64,000 nt of DNA from Primula veris. Lineage: Eukaryota; Streptophyta; Magnoliopsida; Ericales; Primulaceae. Position numbers and translations under genes: made by a program. This document shows positions 23,082 through 35,062 of the stretch, piece after piece. Positions within the stretch are counted from its first letter, which is position 1; every line of letters begins with the position of its first letter. The stretch covers positions 18,286,135 through 18,350,134 of the forward strand of contig OY821742.1 in NCBI GenBank assembly GCA_963682055.1, given 5' to 3'. The notes under the pieces are model-generated. The model was not told the origin of the DNA. It was given only the letters and a program-made list of their open reading frames with translations, and searched no databases.

Positions 23082-24080
23082 TTATAAATTTTTTTGAACA
23101 AACACTTTAGAAATAAAATAATACGTTGATTTAAAAAAAAATAAAAACAAAATTACAAATACATATGAAAAACTGACAATCTCACAAAACTCGAAGGTGA
23201 AATTTTCTCCCAAAATTATGACCCAACAAATTGGCAGTATGAGCAATATAGGGTCAATACTGTTATAAAACGGCACTCAATAGCTCAATAATATATTAAG
23301 TATTGAAAACGTAAATATAAAATGAACACGAGATATAACGTGTTTCGGCGTTTCAACACTTCGGAGTTGAGGCCTATTCCACAGGAAAGACCATTACCTT
23401 TTATATATATGAAAGTGGGAATTTACAAAGTACAAATCATTCTGTTACTATTTTTCCTTACAATTTCGTATATCCTCAAACTGGTGATTTACATGGTATT
23501 TATAGTGAAATTTTGGGGACACATGTCACTTGATAGTGAAGTATAGTTATGAGAAGGAAATATGTGTACATGCGAGTCATCATCATATTACAACACTCCC
23601 CTTTGATGACCACAACTTGATCTTATTTTTGATGACAATATTTCAAGTCTCCTATAATGATCAGAACTGAAGGTGATTATTTCAAAACTTCTTTCAAACT
23701 TCTCATTCTAATATTCTGTACCAATTTTTTAAACGTTGTTACAGGAAGAACCTTAGTAAATAAGTCGGCCAAATTATCTGTTGATCGTATTTGGCGAATG
23801 TCTATTTCAATTTTAGAAATTTTATAATTTTTTTTGAACAAACACTTTAGAAATAAAATAATACGTTGATTTAAAAAAAAATAAAAACAAAATTACAAAT
23901 ACATATGAAAAACTGATAATCTCACAAAACTCGAAGGTGAAATTTTCTCCCAAAATTATGACCCAACAAATTGGCAGTATGAGCAATATAGGGTCAATAC
24001 TGTTATAAAACGGCACTCAATAGTTCAATAATATATTAAGTATTGAAAACGAAAATATAAAATGAATGCATGTGTACATG
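23082..24080 (-). mobile_element. Rearranged copia remnant: two partial LTR copies around a pol tail
   Basis: About 240 bp at 23082-23322 is repeated nearly unchanged at 23822-24062. Between them on the minus strand lie the last codons of a copia RNase H (23821-23677), a polypurine tract (CAAAGGGGAG, 23596-23606) and an LTR start TGTTGTAATATG at 23595. The simplest reading is a short element, 5' LTR piece, pol tail, polypurine tract, 3' LTR piece, left after a large internal deletion and LTR trimming. The outer borders are unclear. Flanking 22850-23081 is AT-rich with no feature. Confidence 0.65.
23677..23821 (-). pseudogene. C-terminal fragment of a copia pol (RNase H tail)
   Basis: About 47 codons including IDIRQIRSTDNLADLFTK and a tail ending MRSLKEVLK then stop. 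This matches the usual copia pol C-terminus (DNLADLFTK). Everything upstream is missing. Confidence 0.8.
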
Positions 24081-25868
24081 CGAATACATACTACTTCATT
24101 AGTCTCTAGTCTATTACATTTTAATTTATTTTGGCTATTTGGGGTTAGTAGGTTTCTTTCCGTGTTTCATCTCTTCCACTCACCCACTAAAGCGAGAAAA
24201 CACAAAACGAATACTCGATATAAATTCCGCCTTGTTTCGGTCTGGTCATAATTCTTTATCTAAAAACCCAAACCGAACGAGATCAGTCTTTTTCCGTTAC
24301 TGATTTTGTTCAGTTTTCTTGTTACTTTCCGCAGCTCTATTGACCATACCTAGTATAGTGCAACAATAATAGAACTCTATGATTTATAGTTTTATATTGT
24401 CAAATACTCAAAGGTACAAAAAGTCTACAAATTCATAAAACACAACATCAAGTAGCACTGTAACAGTTTGATCATGAACTCGAGATTTCAATAGATAATT
24501 TCACCCGCAATCTTCCTATACTTAAAACCGAAAGTGATGGATTCTTATGAGACTCCTTATAAAAATCCCTTTTCAGCATTGTCATGTGAGAAGAGTTGAG
24601 TAATTATTTTTAGCATTACTTGGTTCACAGATTGGCAATCCCGAGACATGGGTCCGACGATATAGTAAGGTTACAACATCTGATGCTTGCATTATCTAAT
24701 GTCATGTTTGTTTGTATCATACTCCTAAAAGAAGGACTATTTCGTATAATTTACAGTTATTGAACGAAAACCAAGGTGGGTGTTGAAAAGGGAATATAGG
24801 TGTTTCATATTTTAGTTCATGGATCACTCGGGAACATGATATTTTCATATGGAAACAAATCAGATGGAAAAAAAAGGTATTTTGATAAGGATCATACGAC
24901 AATTGACTGTTTTGGTAAGTATTATCTCGAGGAGGTAAATTAAGATCAATTACCAATTATTTCAATTGTTCACCATAGTTGATACCATGAATGAGAGAAT
25001 TAGCTAGATAGATAGTGATACGCTAAAAATGAATCCAAGTTTTGAGTTGATTTTTGAAATGAAAAATATTTGTCTTATATAGAGTTTTTCTCGATGAATG
25101 CTCAAATTAAATAGTAAAAAGAACCTTGTATCGTAAGATTAGAGATTTTATTACTGTTTAGTCAAATCACAATTTTTTTTAGTATTTTTGCAATCGTTTT
25201 TTTTTATAATCTTTTATAAGAAATTAGGACCCGAATTTGTCGCATATTTTAAAAGAGACTTCGAAGTTTTTAAAAGAGAGCAAAAATTCAATTTTGGTGG
25301 AGTTGATGACCGTGTTAGACATGGACTTATTATCTCCGGGTCACGAGCGCCAGTTTCTAATCACTTGATATTTGATTGAATTTTGAAAAGAGCGACGAGA
25401 GAATGCCACGTTGGGACACGAACCTGACAAGTCCGTCTCCCTTATAATATTTGGTAAACACACCAATGAAAAAACAAGAGACTTGTTAGACGAAATGAGT
25501 AAAAACATAATTTTTAGCCATTTTTTATTTTGTTATTAATTAGTACCACCTTTGCAACTAGTAGTAGTCTGGGACGTAACTTAATAACGATAGTAACTTA
25601 TTCCTATACCTAATTCAATTCTACATTGTGTAATTTTTGTAACTAAGACAACTCAACAACAACAATAACTTATTGCTACCTTACTCAGACCTAATTAACT
25701 CCAACTTCATTGCTATTTAATTTAGAGTTAATCTCTGTTTTGGTACTAATTAATTCCTATCACATACTATTTAACTATAGTACCAACTCAACTGATCTTT
25801 TCACAAAGAAATAAAAGATGCTGATCAGTATGTAAAAAATTGGTTTCAAAATCTGTTATTCTGAAAAC
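24081..25868. other. Intergenic DNA before the aspartic-protease pseudogene
   Basis: AT-rich. No reading frame longer than about 80 codons and none with recognisable content. The last few hundred bases should be the former protease promoter. I see no repeat boundary. Confidence 0.45.
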
Positions 25869-26000
25869 ATGAAGTCTCTTTTGCTTGTGTATGTACTCTT
25901 GTTTTCCACAGTTATATCTGGTTTATCTGCACCCATAACTTCAAGAGGGTTTACAGCCAGGCTTATCCACAGATCATCACCGGAGTCTCCTTACTATGAT

Positions 26001-27659
26001 TGTCACGCCCCAAAATCCTAAAAACGGATATCAAGACGTGACCTTTTTTAAACAAAAGGAAAAAGAAACCTGTTGGTACAAAATTTAAATTTTAAAAGAA
26101 AACACTTGCGAGCCAAACGAACAATTAATCAATTAAATAAAAATGTTTGCCAAACGCGGCTACAAGGAAAGAAGATTTGAAAAGATTTATAAAAATGGCA
26201 AACGAAAGTAATTCGCTCGTAGGCTACAATCTCAAAAATATAGTCTAAGAAAAAGAAACAATTCAAAGAGCCCCGAACCCATGCGATACCATGCTAAAAC
26301 TTCTATCCAAACGCCTCAACCTAAGTTTTACCTGAAAGACAAAACTGTAACGGTGAGTCCCACGCACATAAATAGACGGGACGGCACCACAAAATACCGT
26401 CACCCCATCCCATAAATGCAAGAACTCACAAACAACAACTACGATAATCAACGTATAAAAAGAAATATAATAACACGTACAACGAAATAAATTAAATAAC
26501 GTCAACACACATCTATAGCAAACATGGACTCTCACGCCACCTATCCCAGTCCGTAAGGTAGGTCATTCCCTATCCCCTCGGTCGTCTTATGTCCCCGGAA
26601 TTAGGGAGAGACATAGACCATTGCTAACTGTAAAATAAATATAGTGCACACTAGGACCTCTCACGCCACTCGCCCCAATCCGTAAGACGAGTCATTCCCT
26701 ATCTCCTCGGCCGTCTTATGTCCCCGGAATTAGGGAGAGACATAGACCATTACCACTAATCTAAATCATAAGGCATCGACCAATAATATAAAACCATTCA
26801 ATTATCACATTCTCATATGTCACTCTAACGTAATTCAACATAACCCATAAACATAGATGCTAGATTTACAACTAGCCAAACAACTCCAACAACATAAAAT
26901 CTCATTCAGCCATTTTAACAAACACCTTGTATGCATAAACTACAATTTATTTTTATTCAACATAAATTTATCCAATTTCATCAACAACTATATAATCACA
27001 TAATCAACTCATAAAACATGCAAACTCATCCATATTCTCATTAATTCGAAATTAATATGTCTCAAGTCTTAACTTCTACAATTCAAATAATAGAATTAAA
27101 AATATAACAAATAAACCCCAATTAACAATTTAAGAACATAATTAAAATAAAAGGCAAAAACCCTCAATTTATAATAAACGCAAAACCAAATCTTAACATA
27201 TATCATCGTCTAGTCGCAATGGATAACCCCCGTTACCTTAGCGCGTAGAGGAGATGTTTCCGGTAAGAACTCACTAACATGGTTTCTTCTTCTTCTTCTT
27301 CCTAAGCTTTGAAATCTCTATTTTCTCTCTTTGTATTTGGTTGGTTTTAGGTTTAATGGTTTAAAAAGTGGCTGAAAAGAGATTTAGAAAAACTGTTTTG
27401 AGAAAGTTTGGGGAAGCGAATTATTTGGTCACCAAAGTTTTAAAAGTTAATTTTTAATCAAAATTATTATTTTACTGCTAAAAAATAACCAATCTTTAGA
27501 AACAAAACTATTGGGTCCTTTTTATTTATAAAATTAATAACAACTTTTAAAAATAAAGTTTTTCGAAAGAGTTTCGGTTTTTAGTTAAAAATGATGTAAA
27601 ACGTTTTTGAATAGATTAAATCATAAATAAAACCATTTATAAAAATACAAGATGTTACA
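26001..27659 (+). mobile_element. Solo LTR inserted in the aspartic-protease pseudogene
   Basis: 1659 bp from TGTCACGCCCC to GATGTTACA, interrupting the protease propeptide after SPYYD. No gag-pol is inside, and no second LTR is near. The TGTCACGCCCC start resembles many plant Ty3/gypsy LTRs; this lineage is inference. The flanking 5-mers ATGAT and ACCAT match at only 3 of 5, as expected for an old insertion or a border off by a few bases. It contains a tandem repeat of about 100 bp. Confidence 0.7.
26528..26756. repeat. Two ~100-bp direct repeats inside the solo LTR
   Basis: 26528-26628 and 26657-26756 share CTCTCACGCCAC and a long block ending GGAATTAGGGAGAGACATAG at roughly 85-90% identity, with about 30 bp between them. 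Confidence 0.85.
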
Positions 27660-27774
27660 ACCATCCCATAAATCTTCAGATCAGATAATAGCAGAGAACC
27701 ATTGAGCTTTAGATATACGACACTATCTAACAGGCACAATGACAAATAACTCGGATCCATAAATAAACTCCAAA

Positions 27775-27840
27775 AGTGGAAGTAAAGACTTCTTACTAAA
27801 CCCCATAAGTGGAAGTAAAGACTTTTTACTAAAGTACGGT
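27775..27840. repeat. 33-bp tandem duplication in the protease pseudogene
   Basis: AGTGGAAGTAAAGACTT... starts at 27775 and again at 27808, a 33-bp period that duplicates 11 codons (SGSKDFLL twice) just before the KYGIGT strand. Confidence 0.85.
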
Positions 27841-27849
27841 ATAGGAACC

Positions 27850-29054
27850 TGTTAGGACCAGATTTCTGGTCTAAATATTGTTTATTGTCTATTGGTTTTT
27901 CACTAAATAAATCCTAACTGTTGTTAAGAACTAAGACAGAATTGACAGGTTTCAAGTATCAGTTGCAACCTCAGTTGCAACCTACTAAGTCAATAGTGAC
28001 AGGTTCCAAGTACCAGTTGCAACCTCAGTTGCAACCTACTAAGTCAGTAGTAACAGGTTTCAAGTACTAGTTGCAACCTCAGTTGCAACCACAGTTCCAA
28101 CCTGCTACTCAGCAGTATTCTGTCTAGTTCTGTGAATCTGCATAGCTGTTATTTATTAATTGTTAATTGACTCTACAGCATGCAGGATATATTCTCATAT
28201 GATTCTAAAAGTTTAATAGGCATTTAAATGAGAATATCAAAGTGGTAAGGAAAGATTTCCTAAAAGGTATGAAGAGATTAGTTATGTTTCATTTACATTT
28301 CTATATCTCTATTCTTACACTAATCTTTATCACATGTTTCAATCTTTGTTCCTTATCAAATCAGTATGATATGTTTAAAGATTGAATAAAATCAGGAGTT
28401 AATGTTTTACATAAAAGATATCTTATCAAGATATAATCTTGTTAAATGATTCCTAGCTATATGATAATGCTAACTCCTACAATCAAGCTGGCTATTAAAC
28501 AGGTATCAACCAATGATGATTGGAGTCAATCAACGCTGAAGTATCACGCTATGCATGGGAAGATTGAAGCCAATCAACAAAGACAAAAAGCAATCAAAAG
28601 ATATGAAGATTGAAGATTGTTTTTACTTGCTTATATAGTTGATAAGTTAGCTTGTAAATGTGTGTGTTCTAAATTATAAAGAACTTATTTTCTAGAGAGA
28701 ATACACGTGAGCTTTAAAAGAAAACAATGGTGGGATGCCATTGATTTATAAGTGATAGTTATAGAGTAGGAGCAATATAGAGATAGGCAGAAAAACCTAG
28801 AGGGAGTCTAAGTGTTTTTCGTTAAGACTTGAGTCCTATATTGTAAGCTTTTTATAATATCATAATCTGGGTAAGTGCCCCGGAGACGTAGCCTAGTTAG
28901 GTGAACTCCGTTGTTAAATGTGCGTGTGATTTCATTTACGTACATTTAACTTTTTACAGTTCTGTCCATTTATACACTGGGTTCTAACTGTGGTTGCAAC
29001 CTTACTTAGAACCTAACTGCAAAACTGCAACTAGAACAGCGGATAGGAATTTCA
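27850..29054 (+). repeat. 5' LTR of element C
   Basis: 1205 bp, TGTTAGGACC...GGAATTTCA, nearly identical to 36735-37939. It contains three 54-bp tandem units and seven copies of GTTGCAAC. Confidence 0.97.
27944..28110. repeat. 54-bp tandem repeats with paired GTTGCAAC palindromes
   Basis: Units start at 27944, 27998 and 28052. Each holds two GTTGCAAC octamers 12 bp apart (27962/27974, 28016/28028, 28070/28082). A seventh octamer is at 28993. The 3' LTR has the same arrangement. Confidence 0.95.
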
Positions 29055-29056
29055 AT

Positions 29057-29068
29057 TGGTATCAGAGC
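29057..29068 (+). other. Primer-binding site of element C
   Basis: TGGTATCAGAGC two bases after the 5' LTR, the initiator-Met tRNA site, same spacing as in element B. Confidence 0.95.
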
Positions 29069-29113
29069 TTCACACTAGATCTTACTTAGTGTGGATCCTG
29101 TGTTCTAGTAACA

Positions 29114-32100
29114 ATGGACTTAATGAGGGAAGGAAATGCCTTCAACAAACCTCCATTGCTTGAAGGATGAGTAAACTATGGAGTATGGAAAATTAGAATG
29201 AGGTCTTTCATCAAACAACAGAATGAACATGCATGGAAGACTGTTATGTATGGATGGGAGGCTCCAACTACCATGGATAATGAAGGAGAACTGATTCTCT
29301 TACCTGAAGACAGATGGTCTGCTGAAGAAGACAGAAAATCAAGTGCCAACTCAACAGCCATAAACTTGATTTTTGCTGGTGTAACTCTCAGTGTATTCAG
29401 GTATATCTCTCATTGTGAAACAGCTAAAGAAGCATGGGATATATTGCAAGTTACTTTTGAAGGAACCACTAAAGTAAAAGCTTTCAAACTTCAACAGTTA
29501 ACTACCCAATTTGAAAACTTAAGAATGGAGGAAGATGAAAATATTGAACAATTTAATGGTAGAATCTGCCACATTGCTCATCAAGCTGGAACCTTAGGAG
29601 AAAAATACAGTGATGCTAAACTTGTTAAGAAAACTCTTAGGTCACTCCCAGAAAGGTTTGAAATTAAGGTCACAGCTATTGAAGAATCAACTGACTTAGA
29701 TAATCTTAAACTTGAAGAACTCATAGGAAATCTAAGTACTCATGAACTGAAATTTTTCAAACATAAAAGACCAGAAAAGGGAATAGCATTTCAAGCTAAG
29801 AAATCTGAATCTAATGCATGTGATAAAATGAGTGATGAAGAACAACTAGCTTTCTTTGCAAAAAAGGTTTACAAGAAGTTTTATAAGAAAAAGGAGGATG
29901 ATACTGGTTCATCTAAAAACTTTCAGAAAAAGGATAACCAGTTTAAGACAGAGTCTAGGTTCAATAATAACTCTACAGGAAAGTGGAATTCCAAAGAGAA
30001 GGATAACAAAGAATACAAACCTAAAGAGATTCAGTGTAGAGAATGTAGAGGTTTTGGCCATATTCAGGCTGAGTGTGCAAACACTTTAAAAAGAAACAAA
30101 AATGCTTACATAACCACTCATAGTGATAGTGATTCTGAGAGTAACAGTGATGAAGAGGATGGTTCTAATTTTGTTAATTTCATGGGAATAATCACTGAAC
30201 AAGAACCTACTTATGAAAGTGACTGTGAACAGGTTTCAACTGCCTTTGAAACATATAGCAGTGATGAGGAAGAGCCTTCTGATGAAAACATTACTAAGCA
30301 ATACCTTGTTCTGTATGAGAAGTATAAGTGTCTGAGTAAACAATCCTTGATCATAAGCAAACTGAATGTTGATCTAAAGGATGAGGTTAAAAGTCTTAAT
30401 GAGAAGCTTAAATTACAACTGGCTGAACTTACTGAAACTAAAAAGATAATAAAATTGCTGAATGTTTCTGCTTCAGATAAATTAGATGACATGCTGTCAT
30501 ATTCTAGAGGCTCCAAAGATATCAGTGGTCTAGGTTACTATGGTGGTAAAAGTACAGGAAAAACTACTTTTATTGAAGCTGTTGCTAAAGCTAAAACTCA
30601 TGATTTTGACCACAAGGTTAGAAGTTCAGTTGCAACCAGAGTTGCAACCAGGAATAAAACTCAGGTTTATGTAAAGAAGGTTGGAAGCTCAGTTACAACC
30701 AAAGTTGCAACCATGAATAAATTGAATAGTTTTAGGGATAAAAATAACTTTAGGTTGAAGTTGTGTAATTTCTGTAAAAAACCTGGTCATTCTGAAATCC
30801 AGTGTTATTTAAAAAGAAACAGAAAGTATATTTCCCAGAAAACCTGGTTGGCTTCTGTCAATAAAAATTTGAAATGGGTCTGGAAAGTTAAAGAAACAAC
30901 TACTTTAATTGCTAACAACAAAGCTGTTATTAACTCCTTGAATGTTGTTACTTCTAATGACTGGTATTTTGACAGTGGATGCTCTAAGCATATGACAGGT
31001 ACTGCAAGTCTCCTAAAAAATGTCACCATTCTTACAGGTAACACTGTTGTGTTTGGAGGTGGATATACAGGTAAAATTGTTGGTAAAGGTACCTTAAACA
31101 AACCTGGAATGCCTAATATTGAGGATGTTTTTCTTGTAGATGGTCTAAAAGCTAATCTTATTAGTATCAGTCAACTCTGTGATAATGAAATGACTGTTAA
31201 ATTTGACAAAGAAAGGTGTCTAATTACTAATCTTAACAATGATTTAATCATGACTGGAGTTAGATCAACCAACAGCTGCTATGTGTTTGAAAAAGCTGAA
31301 AAAGAATTGCCTCAAAGTAGGTGTAATCAAGCCATTACTAATAATGTAGATATTTGGCATAAAAGGCCTGGGCATGTGAATTACAAAACTTTAGATAAGC
31401 TTGTTAAAAAGGAATTGATAAGAGGAATTCCTAAACTTAGTGCTAAAACTCAAAGTGTCTGTGGTGATTGTGCTATAGGCAAACAAACCAAAAGTATTCA
31501 CAAAAGTACCAGTCTAATCTACACTAAGAGAGTCTTAGAACTTCTTCACATTGACTTGATGGGTCCTATGCAAACTGCTAGTATAGGTGGTAAGAAGTAC
31601 ATTCTAGTAGTTGTAGATGATTTCTCTAGATACTCTTGGGTAGTGTTCTTAAAGGATAAGTCTGAAACTTTTGAACTGTTCAAAACTCTGTGCTTAAAAC
31701 TGCAACTTGAAAAAGGTTCCACTAGTGGTAATATTGCTAGGATTAGAAGTGATCATGGAACTGAATTTGAAAATATCAAGTTTAAAGAATTCTGCAACTC
31801 CTTAGGAATAAGTCATGATTTCTCTGCTCCTAAGACTCCACAGCAAAATGGCATAGTTGAAAGGAAAAATAGAACCATTCAGGAAATGGCTAGAGTAATG
31901 CTTAACTCTAAGAAACTTGCCAATAGATTTTGGGCTGAAGCTGTTAATACTGCCTGTCATATAGTTAATAGAGTTTATATCACTAACGGTACTTCCATGA
32001 CAGCTTATGAAATATGGAAAGGTAGAAAACCCAATGTAAAGTATTTTCAAGTTTTTGGATGTGTTTGCTACATTCTCAGAGATAGAGAGCATCTTGGTAA

Positions 32101-34103
32101 ATTTGACTCTAAAAGTGATAAAGGGATTTTTCTTGGTTATGCTCAGAATAGTAGAGCATTTAGAGTCTTCAATCAAAGAACAAACTGTGTTATGGAATCT
32201 TATAATGTGTTATTTGATGACCTAAAAATTGTTGATGAGATTACAGGTGATGATGAACAGGCTGAGACTACAGAAAAAGAGAAAGAAGAAACTCAACAAA
32301 CTGGAAGTCCCAGAGTGGTTGGAAGTCCAGTTGCAACTGAGGTTACAACTGAGGTTGGAACTGAGGTTGGAACCACAGTTGCAACCCAGAATACTGCTGA
32401 ATCTGAAGAAGAAGAAGAAAGTTCTCATGCTCAGTCAACTAGCAGGCCTCGCTATGTAAGGACTCAGAAAAATCATTCTCTTGACAATGTCATAGGAGAA
32501 GTTACTTCAGGTATGAAAACCAGAGGTAAAAGAAATAATGTTGTTCACTTTGCTTGTTATATCTCTCAGTTAGAACCTAAGAATATAAAAGAAGCTCTAG
32601 AAGATAGTGAATGGATTTTAGCTATGCAGGATGAATTGACTCAATTTGAGAGAAATGATGTATGGACTTTAGTACCCAGACCTTCTAATAAAAATGTTAT
32701 AGGGACTAAATGGATTTTTAGAAATAAAAGTGATGAGGATGGAGTGATTATCAGGAATAAAGCTAGGTTGGTAGCTCAGGGTTATACACAAATTGAGGGA
32801 ATTGACTTTGATGAAACCTTTGCTCCTGTAGCTAGAATTGAATCCATTAGAATGCTACTATCTCTTGCATGTCTGTATGATTTTAAACTGTTTCAACTTG
32901 ACATAAAGAGTGCTTTTCTTAATGGTGTGATCAATGAAGAGGTTTATGTCTGTCAACCTAAGGGATTTGAAGATCCTAACTTTCCTGAACATGTTTATTT
33001 GCTGAAGAAGGCCTTGTATGGTCTTAAGCAAGCCCCTAGAGCTTGGTATGATAGATTAACCAAGTTTTTGCTTGAAAAAGGTTTTAAAAGAGGGGGAGTT
33101 GATAAAACTCTGTTTACAAAGAAAACTACAAAGGATAATAGTTGCTCAAATATATGTTGATGACATTGTTTTTGGCTCATCTTCTAATAAGAAGATAGAA
33201 GAATTCATTTCTGATATGAAGAAAGAATTTGAAATGAGTGGTGGAGGTGAATTGAATTACTTTCTAGGATTACAAGTTAAACAGAATGAGAAAGGGATTT
33301 TTCTATGTCAGAGTAAGTATGCAGACAATCTTGTTAAGAAGTTTGGTCTAAGTGAGAGTAAAGAAAAGAGAACTCCTATGAGTACTACCCTTAAACTGTC
33401 TAAAAATGATAAAGGAAAAAATGTTTGTCCTAGTCTTTATAGATCCATGATTGGAAGCTTGCTGTATTTAACTGCTAGTAGACCAGACCTTTGTTTAAGT
33501 GTAGGAGTATGTGCCAGATATCAAGCAAATCCTTTAGAACCTCATCTTCTAGCTGTCAAAAGAATTCTAAGGTATGTAAAAGGAACACCTCATTTAGGCC
33601 TATGGTATTCTAAAGATACAAACCATTTTCTTAGTGGCTACTGTGATGCAGATTGGGCAGGAAACATAGATGATAGAAAGAGTACTTCTGGTGGGTGTTT
33701 TTATTTTGGAAACAACCTTGTTTCTTGGTTCAGTAAAAAGCAAAATTGCATATCTTTGTCTACTGCTGAAGCAGAATATGTTGCAGCTGGAAGTGGATGC
33801 ACTCAATTGTTTTGGATGAAACAGATGTTAACTGATTATAATGTTAAACAAGAAGTATTAACTCTGTTTTGTGATAACAAAAGTGCTATAGACTTAGCTA
33901 AAAATCCAGTTCAACATTCCAGGACCAAACATATTGATCTAAGGCATCATTTTATAAGAGAACTAGTTTAAGAAAAGAGCTTAATTTTAGAACATGTTTC
34001 AACTGAAAGACAATTGGCAGATATTTTCACAAAACCCCTTGATACAAACAAGTTTGAATCATTAAGAAGTGACATAGGGGTATGTCATTATCAATCTAAT
34101 TGA
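29114..34103 (+). pseudogene. gag-pol of element C with three lesions
   Basis: Order: UBN2-type Gag; knuckle CRECRGFGHIQAEC; second knuckle CNFCKKPGHSEIQC; protease WYFDSGCSKHMTG; pre-integrase site (WHKRPGHVN, then CGDCAIGK); integrase (LLHIDLMGP, VVVDDFSRYSW, QQNGIVERKNR); hinge; RT (KWIFRNKSDEDG, FQLDIKSAFLNG, YVDDIVFGS); RNase H ([22 protein letters not shown]); end ADIFTKPL. All domains are present. Damage: TGA at 29168-29170, between the first ATG and the main open frame; a one-base frame change near 33135-33145, just before YVDD; TAA at 33969-33971 where a Gln codon is usual. The GTTGCAAC repeat is translated twice, as V-A-T-rich segments after the first knuckle region (30629-30700) and in the integrase-RT hinge (32330-32389). 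Confidence 0.95.
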
Positions 34104-35062
34104 ATATTCTTGCTAAATATGTCTGTATTGAATACCTTCAATAATTTTTATTTCTAAGGTTAGTCTTAATTGAGCTATGGTGTTTTTGTTTTGAAAAAGC
34201 CGCTTTTTGGTGTCTCAAAAACAGATGTGAGGTAACTTGTCCTTGAAAACCTCTCTGGTAATAGAGTTGAAAGCACAAAGTGCAAATTTTGTTTGTGGTT
34301 GCAAGCTCAGTTGCAACCTCGGTTGAAACCTCATTCTCTCTATAACTGGTTAGAAGTTCAGTTACAACTTCAGTTGAAACCTCGTGTTAAAAATACTGGT
34401 TGCAAGCTCAGTTGCAACACCAGTTGAAACCTCAGTCCATTTTATAACTGTCAAGACAAAGTCTTGTTATTTTTGACATCACTTATAATCTTTCCTTGCT
34501 GAGGTCATCAAACTAGTTTTTGTGTAGAGATAAAAACGAATTTGCTCAATTTAAGCTCTTAAAAACTAATCTGCATTAAGGCTATTCAAGGATAAACATA
34601 TTTTCTTGGGTAAATTACTAGATTTTCGTTTTCAAAAACTTAAATATCCCTCTAATTGCTGTCTTTATCTTGAATCTATTCAAATTTTCTCAACAGCTTC
34701 GATTTTTGAATTTTCAAATTTTGGATAAATCTGTTTAAAAAGGAATGTTTATCTGTATTAATTGTTGGATTTATCTTTATTCCAACTGTTTCCTTTGTGA
34801 TTTAAGATGTTTAATTTTTCAAATTTTTGTTGATAAGAACTTTCCTATTTTTTGGCTAAATCTGTTTCAAAATTGATTTGCATGTATCTCTTTCCAATTA
34901 CAAAAGGATATGGACTTTATTGCTATTTATACAAAATTCTTTTTATATCCAAACTCAATTACACTTTACAGAATTACTCTCTCTCTCTAAACTGTAAAAC
35001 CCTAGGTTTCTGTGAAAACCCCCTGCGTGGTTCCAAGCTCACTTCTAACCCTAGTTGCAACC
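34104..35062 (+). other. Element C region between pol and the extra ORF
   Basis: Non-coding, about 960 bp. From 34290 to 34440 it holds further GTTGCAAC and diverged copies (GTTGAAAC, GTTACAAC), again about 12 bp apart. The final copy (35054-35061) abuts the start codon of the extra ORF. A pyrimidine-rich, AT-rich stretch precedes it. Confidence 0.7.

Noticed and set aside
24717..25379. Short frames of 60-80 codons
   Set aside because: Chance frames in AT-rich DNA without protein-like composition or conserved motifs.
27944..28110. Regularly spaced repeats resembling a CRISPR array
   Set aside because: 54-bp tandem units without unique spacers, inside a plant LTR and duplicated in the other LTR.
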